From NCBI RefSeq assembly GCF_002943565.1, contig NZ_PJCH01000010.1, positions 186,001-250,000 of the forward strand: a stretch of DNA of 64,000 nucleotides, in the 5' to 3' direction. Position numbers and translations under genes: made by a program. This document shows, one piece after another, positions 51,799 to 58,935 of the stretch. How positions within the stretch are numbered: position 1 is the first letter of the stretch; each line of letters starts with the position of its first letter. The stretch is from Hyphococcus luteus. GTDB lineage: Bacteria; Pseudomonadota; Alphaproteobacteria; Caulobacterales; Parvularculaceae. Below the pieces are notes generated by a model. The model made no database searches, was not told the DNA's origin, and saw only the letters and a list, made by a program, of their open reading frames with translations.

Positions 51799-53603
51799 CG
51801 CGGCGGTCCGCCGCGCCGCTATGGGCGTTGAAACAAGCGTCGGATTTCGCGTGGCGCGAGTCGGATGGCGCCGTCAAGATGCGCCTGGCGGCGACAATCG
51901 CGCTCGCCCTTTGCGGCGCGCTTCTCTCCGGCCTGTCGCCCGTGCTTTTGAAATACGCCGTTGATGGCCTGGAACCCTCCACGCCGACGGGAGACGGCGC
52001 AGGCAACGCGAGCGGCGCCCTGTTGCTCGTTCTCCTTTATGTCGCCGCTTTACTGGCGGCGCGCTTGCTGGCGGAATTGCGTGCGCGCCTGATCGGCGAG
52101 GCGGACCAGCGCCTGCAGCGCCGGCTCGCAGCGCGCCTCATATCGCATGTGATCGATCTTCCGCTTTCTTTTCACCTCCGACGCAGGACAGGAGCGCTCA
52201 CCCAGACTCTGGCGCAGGGACTTGCCGGTTATCGCGTGCTTATTCATCATTCGGCGCAGACAATCATTCCGGTTTTTGCTGAAACGCTCATCGTCGCGGG
52301 CGTCCTTGTTTCGCGGCTTCCGCCTGAATTCCTCATCATTCTCGCGGTTTCGCTCGCCGCCTATCTCGGCCAGTTCGCGCTCGCGGCCGCCCGCATCGTC
52401 GGGCCGGCGCGCGCGGCCGCCGCCAGTCAACTCGACATGTCCGCCGCCATGACCGACAGTCTCATAAACGCGGAAACCGTTAAATCCCTCGCCGCGGAAG
52501 AGCGCATCGCATCGCGCTTTGATCGCGTGCTCGCTGAAAATGAAGAGCGGTGGCGGCGGTTTTACAGGCGCAAATCCCGCTATGGCGGCCTCGCCGCCGG
52601 TGTTTTTGCCGCCTCCCTTGGCGCGTCCCTCGGGCTCGCCGCTTTTCGCGTCGGCCAGGATGTCATGAGCATCGGCGATTTCGTGATGATGAACGCCTAT
52701 ATGCTGCAGCTCATGCGGCCGGTCGAGATGCTGGGCGCCAGCTTCCGGGAAATCCTTCAGGCCGCGGCCAATCTTGAACGCATGATGGCTCTGGCGCGAG
52801 AGGCGCCGGAGCCGGATGTCTCTCCCGCCGCGCCCGGCGGGGCGGCGCGGCTACTGCCGGGCTGCAGGCTTGAGGTCGAGAAAGTTTCATTTTCCTATGG
52901 GGACGGCGCGCCGGTTGTGGACGATGTCAGCTTCACCGCAGAGCCCGGCCGCGTGCTCGCCCTTGTCGGGCCAAGCGGCGCCGGGAAGTCATCCCTCCTG
53001 CGGCTTTTGTTGCGATTCTATATGCCCCAGCGCGGCGATATCCGGCTTGGCGGACAGTCGATTGGCGCGCTGGGCCTGAAACAGCTCCGCCAGGCCGTCG
53101 CCGTCGTTCCCCAGGACATCGTTCTTTTCGACGACACCATCGCCTTCAATATCGCTCTTGCAAGACCTGGCGCGAGCCATGACGAGATCGAGGCGGCGGC
53201 GCGCGCCGCAGGCGTTCATGAGCGGATCGCCGCCATGCCGGACGGTTACGCAACGATTGTCGGCGAGCGCGGGCTCAAATTGTCAGGCGGCGAAAGGCAG
53301 CGTTTGTCGATTGCGCGGGCGCTTGTGAAAAGACCGAGACTCCTCGTTCTCGACGAGGCGACGTCATCGCTCGACGCGGTGACGGAAAAAATCGTTCGCC
53401 GCAGCCTCATGGCGGGCGCCGCTGAACGCACGACGCTTGTCGTGGCGCATAACCTCGCCATGGCCGCTGGCGCCGATGAAATTCTGGTCATGGCCAAGGG
53501 GCGCATTGTGGAGCGCGGTTCGCATCGCGATCTCATCCGCCGCAAAGGTCTTTATGCGCGGTTGTGGCGCGAACAGATGCAATCGGGCGATGAGAAGGCG
53601 TGA
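51795..53603 (+). CDS. ABC exporter D of lasso operon 2
   Basis: A 602-residue half-transporter, membrane domain fused to an ATPase, of the McjD type that exports the mature lasso peptide and can give self-immunity. Membrane helices include LAATIALALCGALLSGLSPVLLKYAV, ALLLVLLYVAALLAARLLAELR, TIIPVFAETLIVAGVLVSRL and FLIILAVSLAAYLGQFALAA. The ATPase has Walker A GPSGAGKS (about 392-399), signature LSGGERQR and Walker B LLVLDEATSSLD. It overlaps the regulator gene by four bases and precedes B2. Operon 1 has no such gene, so this one may serve both peptides (inference). Confidence 0.92.
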   Translation: MTRRSAAPLWALKQASDFAWRESDGAVKMRLAATIALALCGALLSGLSPVLLKYAVDGLEPSTPTGDGAGNASGALLLVLLYVAALLAARLLAELRARLIGEADQRLQRRLAARLISHVIDLPLSFHLRRRTGALTQTLAQGLAGYRVLIHHSAQTIIPVFAETLIVAGVLVSRLPPEFLIILAVSLAAYLGQFALAAARIVGPARAAAASQLDMSAAMTDSLINAETVKSLAAEERIASRFDRVLAENEERWRRFYRRKSRYGGLAAGVFAASLGASLGLAAFRVGQDVMSIGDFVMMNAYMLQLMRPVEMLGASFREILQAAANLERMMALAREAPEPDVSPAAPGGAARLLPGCRLEVEKVSFSYGDGAPVVDDVSFTAEPGRVLALVGPSGAGKSSLLRLLLRFYMPQRGDIRLGGQSIGALGLKQLRQAVAVVPQDIVLFDDTIAFNIALARPGASHDEIEAAARAAGVHERIAAMPDGYATIVGERGLKLSGGERQRLSIARALVKRPRLLVLDEATSSLDAVTEKIVRRSLMAGAAERTTLVVAHNLAMAAGADEILVMAKGRIVERGSHRDLIRRKGLYARLWREQMQSGDEKA

Positions 53604-53734
53604 GGCGCAGCGCCTTTGATGCGTTCTTCGCGGGCCAAGAGGTTTAATATAATCATTTTATAGTGCTGCGAATTCATCGCCGGAACATCTAGCATGGGTC
53701 CCGAGATTGAAGCTTTTTCAGCGGGAACCCGGCC

Positions 53735-54508
53735 GTGACGGAAGCGACAGGCAAAATGCGAGCCGAAAAGCAGTCCGGCGCCCCGGAGCTTTTTCTGACG
53801 CCGCAGACATTCACAGCGATGACGGACGGCGTGCTTGTCTTCCTCGACTTAAAGAAAGACAGATATTCCTGTCTTGAACCCCGCTGCTCCGCCGCGGTGG
53901 CGGGCCTCTTGGGACTGAACGCTCCACGTGAAGAAGGCGCCGACGAAACGGGCGCTTCAGGCGAAACGCCTGCCGTCGATGAACTCGTGCGGGACCTTCT
54001 GGAACGAGGTCTTGTGACGCGCGACGCCCGGAAGGGAAAGCGCGCCGAAATGATTTCCCATACGGCAATGCTTCGAGAGACCCCCGGCTATCTGCCAGGA
54101 GAGGGACCCTATATCCAGCTCCGCCATGTCGCAGCTTTTTTCCGCGCGCTCCTTGTCACGAGCCTGCTTCTCGGATTTTCCGATATATCGCATATCGCCG
54201 CGCGCATTCGCCGGCGCAGGCGGCGCGAAAAGCCCGCCCGGCGCTGTGACGCGCATGACGAGCGGATCAGAAAACTCATCGAGATTTTTCGGGTGTTGCG
54301 TCCTCTAGGCGTCGCCGTCAAAGACCGTTGCCTGTTCAATTCGCTGTTGCTGATCGAGTTTCTGGCGGCGTTCGGCATTTTTCCAGAATGGCGGTTCGGC
54401 GTGCGCGTTCACGGGTTTCACGCCCATTGCTGGGTGCAGGAAGGAGAGTTGATATGCGACGACCAGATCCAGAACCTGGCCGCCAGCGCGCCGATCATGT
54501 CAGTATGA
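53735..54508 (+). CDS. lasso leader-binding protease B2 (RRE + transglutaminase-like)
   Basis: A 257-residue fusion paralogous to B1. N-terminal RRE: LFLTPQTFTAMTDGVLVFLDLKKDRYSCL. Protease domain: Cys199 (KDRCLFNSLLL), His231 (GFHAHCWVQ) and Asp242 or 243 (LICDD); residue spacing from Cys to His and Asp is the same as in B1. The open frame begins with GTG at 53735; an ATG at 53756 (MRAEKQSGAP) is an alternative. It follows the ABC gene after 131 bases and is 16 bases ahead of C2. Confidence 0.9.
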   Translation: MTEATGKMRAEKQSGAPELFLTPQTFTAMTDGVLVFLDLKKDRYSCLEPRCSAAVAGLLGLNAPREEGADETGASGETPAVDELVRDLLERGLVTRDARKGKRAEMISHTAMLRETPGYLPGEGPYIQLRHVAAFFRALLVTSLLLGFSDISHIAARIRRRRRREKPARRCDAHDERIRKLIEIFRVLRPLGVAVKDRCLFNSLLLIEFLAAFGIFPEWRFGVRVHGFHAHCWVQEGELICDDQIQNLAASAPIMSV

Positions 54509-54524
54509 AGCTGCGCCGGCCGGC

Positions 54525-56351
54525 GTGAGCGCATACCGATATCTCGCGCTCTTCTGGAGCCCGGAGAACAAGGATGAACAAGATGCGGCGCGGCGTCTTG
54601 TCGAAAAGCTCCATCGCGGTTCCCCGTATGAATGGGGTCAAGCTCATGCTTGGGACGGATGCGTGATCTGCCACGCCGGCGAGCGGGAAGGGCGCATCGG
54701 GGCGTATCGCTGCCGCGACGGGCAGGGCGTCGTATTAGGCCGTCTGTTCAAACGCGATTTCACGCCGGCGCCGCGCGTATTCGACGCGCTGGAATCTAAA
54801 CGGTGCGTCGAAACCGAAGGCGAACATCTGGCGCAGACCTATTGGGGCCAGTATGTCGCATTTCTCAATAATCGGCGAACCGGCGAGCGATATATCGCGC
54901 GCGATCCGACCGGAGCGATCCCGTGCCTTTATATCTTTTGGGAAGGCGTCACGATTTTCTTTTCCGATATGGAAGACGCCGCGCGCCTCGGGTGTCATTC
55001 CTTTTCAGTGAACTGGTCGTTCATCCGGTCCAATATCATGTTTCCCTTCTTTCAGAAGGCGTATACAGGCCTTAATAAAGTGGGCGAGGTCCTGCCTGCC
55101 GAAAGCCGCCGCCTTGCGCCGGCGCCGCAAGAACGCAGATTTCTTTGGAACCCCGCAGAGATATCCGGCGCGAATATCCTTGAAGATCCGGACGAGGCCG
55201 CGGCGTCGCTGCGCGAGACCGTCAACGGCGCCATCGGCGCGCTGGCGGGTTGTTTTCGGCGCGTCGTCCATAATATTGGCGGGCTCGATTCCGCGATCGC
55301 GCTCGCCGCGATGGCGACCGCCCCAAAGCCGCCGGCGATCGCTTGCATCACCAATTTCACATCATCCTTGCGCGGCGATGAGCGAAGATACAGCCGTCAG
55401 GTCGCTGAGCGATACGGGGCCGCGCTGACGGAATATCTGCTGGACGCAGAAAAGGTCGATCTGTCCCGAATATTCAGCTGCAATCTCGAAGCCAATCCTC
55501 CCGGCGTTTTCGATGGAACCGCGCTGATCGGCGATGAGTCCGCGCTGGCCGAAGACTGGGCGGCCGACGCTCTTTTCAGCGGCGCGGGCGGAGACAATGT
55601 ATTCTTTCAGGCGCCGCGATATCTCGGCGCCTTGGACTATGCGCGCCGTCATGGCGTGTTCGGCAGGCGCGCGCTCGGCATCGCCTTGCAGAGCGCGCGA
55701 TATGGACGGGAGTCTTTCCCGAGGGTCCTTGCCGAAATGGCGCGCGAACGCTTCGCCCCGAAGCCCGGATTTGACTATGCGCATGATACGCTCTTGCGTT
55801 CGCGCGACTTGCCATGGGTGAACCCGGAATGGTTGGCGGAAACAGACGCGGCAAGCGACTTGCATCCCTTGATTGCTCAGTGCGGCGAGCCGATGAAGGG
55901 AAAGATCCATCACATTCTTGGCTGCGCGCTTTTTCCTTACCGTTGCTACGATCTCTGGGACAGGACTCACGCAGCCGAACGGGTCCATGCTTTCTTTCTC
56001 CAGCCGATTATCGAGACGTGTCTTCGAATTCCGACCTGGGTCCTCGCCTGCGGCGGGGTCGATCGCGGATTGGCGCGGCTGGCCTTTCAGCACGATCTGC
56101 CATGGGGCGTCGTTCGCCGTTTCAGCAAATCTACGCCTGAATGCTTTTATGAGGACATCGTTGCGCGCAACCTCCCGTTTCTTCGCTCGCTCCTGCTCGA
56201 TGGCGTCATGACCGGAAAAAAGCTGTTGCTGCGCGGCAAGCTGGAGGAATCGCTGGCGGGCGATAATTTTTTACGCCAGGCTCCGGCCAGCCATCTGCTC
56301 GCCTATGCGGCGACGGAAGCTTGGTTGCAGCGCTGGGGCGAACGCGGATGA
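54525..56351 (+). CDS. lasso cyclase C2 (asparagine synthetase-like)
   Basis: A 608-residue cyclase with a GTG start (MSAYRYLALFWSPENK), paralogous to C1. The N-terminal AsnB-like domain includes RYIARDPTGAIPC; the PP-loop is NIGGLDSAIAL, then CITNFTSSLRGDERRYSRQV and ALFSGAGGDNVFFQA. The Cys2 of true asparagine synthetases is absent. It should join Gly1 to Asp8 of precursor A2. It lies 16 bases after B2 and 191 bases before A2. Confidence 0.92.
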   Translation: MSAYRYLALFWSPENKDEQDAARRLVEKLHRGSPYEWGQAHAWDGCVICHAGEREGRIGAYRCRDGQGVVLGRLFKRDFTPAPRVFDALESKRCVETEGEHLAQTYWGQYVAFLNNRRTGERYIARDPTGAIPCLYIFWEGVTIFFSDMEDAARLGCHSFSVNWSFIRSNIMFPFFQKAYTGLNKVGEVLPAESRRLAPAPQERRFLWNPAEISGANILEDPDEAAASLRETVNGAIGALAGCFRRVVHNIGGLDSAIALAAMATAPKPPAIACITNFTSSLRGDERRYSRQVAERYGAALTEYLLDAEKVDLSRIFSCNLEANPPGVFDGTALIGDESALAEDWAADALFSGAGGDNVFFQAPRYLGALDYARRHGVFGRRALGIALQSARYGRESFPRVLAEMARERFAPKPGFDYAHDTLLRSRDLPWVNPEWLAETDAASDLHPLIAQCGEPMKGKIHHILGCALFPYRCYDLWDRTHAAERVHAFFLQPIIETCLRIPTWVLACGGVDRGLARLAFQHDLPWGVVRRFSKSTPECFYEDIVARNLPFLRSLLLDGVMTGKKLLLRGKLEESLAGDNFLRQAPASHLLAYAATEAWLQRWGERG

Positions 56352-56542
56352 ACGATTTCGTCATGGTAAGGACAAAAAATTTTGCGTATTCGCTATGATG
56401 CGGCGCCGGAGAATGCATGCTGCCGCAGAACCGCCGATGTTCCGACAATAAAGCGAATATAAAACTCGCAGGGCTGTCGCGCGAAGAGTAGTTGTCATGA
56501 CGGTCGGAAACTTCCGGCTTTATTCAAACAGAGGAGGTCACG

Positions 56543-56629
56543 ATGATTGATCTTGGCAAAGTCTCCGAAGAAACCAAAGGTTTCGACGAAGGCCTGAGCG
56601 ACCATCAGGGCGGGCGCGAGCAGCAGTAA
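56543..56629 (+). CDS. lasso peptide precursor A2 (28 aa)
   Basis: The gene starts with ATG after a strong GAGGAGG Shine-Dalgarno. The product is leader MIDLGKVSEETK and predicted core GFDEGLSDHQGGREQQ. The leader has LGK, and Thr is at the second-last position, followed by Gly1. Asp8 can close an 8-residue ring, leaving the polar tail HQGGREQQ. The in-frame sequence upstream has no other start codon before a stop at 56498-56500, so the leader can only be 12 residues in this frame. The tail is unusual: two Gln at the end and no bulky plug residue, so how the thread is held is unclear (Arg or His are candidates). A terminator follows. Confidence 0.9.
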   Translation: MIDLGKVSEETKGFDEGLSDHQGGREQQ

Positions 56630-56648
56630 ACGCCCGCTTCGCAAGATG

Positions 56649-56682
56649 CAGCGCGCAGCCGAACCGCTGCGCGCTGTTTATT
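56649..56682 (+). terminator. rho-independent terminator of lasso operon 2
   Basis: CAGCGCGCAGC (56649-56659), loop CGAACC, GCTGCGCGCTG (56666-56676), then TTTATT. It is a perfect 11-bp stem 19 bases after the A2 stop and overlaps the end of the convergent S9 gene. Confidence 0.78.
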
Positions 56683-58918
56683 CGCTTTGTCGCGGCCGGT
56701 TCGCTGCAGGCTTGCGGCGTCGCCATTGTGACGAAAGGTCATCGCTTGCGTCTTTGCGCAATCGCCGCCACCGGCGGTATTGCTCGCGCTTGTCGGGGGA
56801 AGGGTCCTCGACGCCGGTCAGCCAGAACAGGACCCAGTCCAGATTGCGCGCCGCAGATTCGATTTGCAGGTCAGGCGATCTGATATTGTGGCCGGTTTTC
56901 GGATAGACGACAAATTCAGCAGGCAGGCCGGAAAGCGCGGCCGCCTTAGGAGATTCCAGCATCGCGATCGCCTGATAGCGCACGCCGCTTTCGAACAGAA
57001 TGGCGGCGCCCGCGCCGTCGAATTCGAAAACCGGCGAAGTCTCGATATAGGTTTGCGGGGAATCGTAAGGCGAGGCCCCCCAGAGCTTGTGATAGCCATT
57101 GGCGTACAGATAACCCGGGCTGAAGATATAGGTCAGGAAATTGTTTTGCGGTCCCTCGCCGAAGGAAGCCGCGACGATGTCCTTGCGCCGCGTCACGACG
57201 AGCGCGCCGAGCCAGGCGCCGTGGCTGTGCCCGGCCACCGCGAGCCGGCCGGGGTCTGCAACGCCCTTTTTAATGAGCGCGTCGATTCCGAGACTGATAT
57301 CCTGCAGCGGCTGCCCGTCCGGGCGTGAGGGATTTGCAAATTCGTCGCCAAAGCTTCTGGCGCCGCGATAATTCGGAATGAAAACGCTGACGCCCTTCAT
57401 CGCGAGCGCTTCCAGCGGATAAGGCCAGATTCCGCCATTGGTTGTGTAATATTGCGCGAAACTGTCGGTCATGGGCATGGACGGTCCCCCATGAACGAAG
57501 GTCAGAAGCGGCCGGGGTCGAGGATTGTCATGCGCGTCAGGCGGCTCCAGCAGCCACCCCGAGATGACAGAACCGTCCCGCCCATGCCAGCGCACCGCGC
57601 GGCTTGCGGGCATTTGTCTGGCCGAGACCGCGCCGTTAAGGCTCGTCAGCTGCCGGGGCGCCTGGCCTTTTCGCCAAAAATAGACTTCCGGCGGGCGGAC
57701 AAGACTCTCGGAGACGAAGACCGCCGACCGATAATCGCCCGTGAACCGAAACCGGCTGAGATCGCCATCGGGAAAGGACCTGAAGCGCGTCGCGTCGCCG
57801 CCTTCTCCGGAGAGCGAGTACAGTTTGCGGCGCCCGTTCTTAATGGCGTTGACGAAAACACGGCCTTCGCCAGAATCGAGAATAGCCGAACCGGCGGGAT
57901 AAAAATCCAGCGGCTTCCAACCGCCGCCCATCGCCGCGCGATCTCCTGTTTCGCCGCGCCGGCGCTCGAGGGGAAGCCTTCGCCATTCCTGCCGGCCGCG
58001 CCACAGGCTGTCTTGCGTCACGCGTCTGAGATAGAGGGCGTCGCCCTCGGCGGACCATTCGCCGCCGAGGAAATATCGGGCCGGCTTTTCTCCTGAAAAA
58101 TACCGCGCGGCGCCGACAGTGCGGAATTCGCCTGCCGCCACGTCCAACACGCCGATGCTGGCATAGGCGTCGATGAAAGGGCGCTCCGGCAACGTGCGCG
58201 CGGCATAGGCGACAGAGAGCCTGGTCGCGTCAGGCGACCAACGCCCGGACGCCGGGTCGCCGGGAAGATCGATGCGCGCAGCGCGTTCGCCCGGGCGCGC
58301 CAGCCAGAGCGTGCGCGGCCGCTGCGTTTTTTGCGCCGAGTAGAACGGATCGATGAAGTCGTATAGCCGCGCAAATTCCGGATTGACCACGACGCCGCGA
58401 TCACCTTCGTGAAGGCGTTCATATAACGTCATGCCTTTCTCGCCGGGCGCCGGCGCATCTTGCGTGATCCAGGCGAGTTCGCCGCTGTTTGAGAACGCGT
58501 ACCAGACGACGGGATTGCGCGAGTTCGTAATCTGGCGCGTCTTACGAGACGGAAACGCCGTCGCGTAAAGTTGAGCGCCATGGTCGCCCGCCGCGAGATA
58601 GGCGAGTTCGCGGGTCCCCGGAATCCAGGCGAGTTGCGACGCGTTCCGGCCCTGCAGCACTTGTCTTGGCTGCGCCTCGTCGCCGGTTTCCTGAATGAAT
58701 ATGCGGCGCGCGAACCCGTCGCGTTCCTCCGACGCCCGTTCAGCGGCGTAAGCGACAAGAGCGCCGTCTGCGGATATCGCCAGTTCCGTGATCCGGCTTA
58801 TCTTCGCATAATCGTCGAGCGCGAAGGGGGCTGGAGGCGAAGATCCGTCCGCCGCCGCGCCCGCCGCCGCGCCTGTCAGGCAGAGCGCAGCGGCGAGAAT
58901 TGAAACGATACTATGCAT
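56678..58918 (-). CDS. S9-family peptidase linked to lasso operon 2, probable isopeptidase
   Basis: About 746 residues from the ATG at 58918 (MHSIVSILAAALCLTGAAAGA, a signal peptide); a TTG start seven codons earlier is possible. The propeller region begins FALDDYAKISRITELAISADGALVAYAAER. The hydrolase domain has the nucleophile motif VAGHSHGAW, the C-terminal His in YPKTGHNIRSPD and an oxyanion-type HGGPSMPMTDSF. It is closer to general DPP/S9 enzymes than to the module 1 AtxE2-like protein. It converges with lasso precursor A2 and lies 17 bases behind the TonB receptor gene, so opening of lasso peptide A2 is the best guess. Confidence 0.85.
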   Translation of the reverse strand: MHSIVSILAAALCLTGAAAGAAADGSSPPAPFALDDYAKISRITELAISADGALVAYAAERASEERDGFARRIFIQETGDEAQPRQVLQGRNASQLAWIPGTRELAYLAAGDHGAQLYATAFPSRKTRQITNSRNPVVWYAFSNSGELAWITQDAPAPGEKGMTLYERLHEGDRGVVVNPEFARLYDFIDPFYSAQKTQRPRTLWLARPGERAARIDLPGDPASGRWSPDATRLSVAYAARTLPERPFIDAYASIGVLDVAAGEFRTVGAARYFSGEKPARYFLGGEWSAEGDALYLRRVTQDSLWRGRQEWRRLPLERRRGETGDRAAMGGGWKPLDFYPAGSAILDSGEGRVFVNAIKNGRRKLYSLSGEGGDATRFRSFPDGDLSRFRFTGDYRSAVFVSESLVRPPEVYFWRKGQAPRQLTSLNGAVSARQMPASRAVRWHGRDGSVISGWLLEPPDAHDNPRPRPLLTFVHGGPSMPMTDSFAQYYTTNGGIWPYPLEALAMKGVSVFIPNYRGARSFGDEFANPSRPDGQPLQDISLGIDALIKKGVADPGRLAVAGHSHGAWLGALVVTRRKDIVAASFGEGPQNNFLTYIFSPGYLYANGYHKLWGASPYDSPQTYIETSPVFEFDGAGAAILFESGVRYQAIAMLESPKAAALSGLPAEFVVYPKTGHNIRSPDLQIESAARNLDWVLFWLTGVEDPSPDKREQYRRWRRLRKDASDDLSSQWRRRKPAANRPRQSE

Positions 58919-58935
58919 GCCGGTCCCGACCTGGC

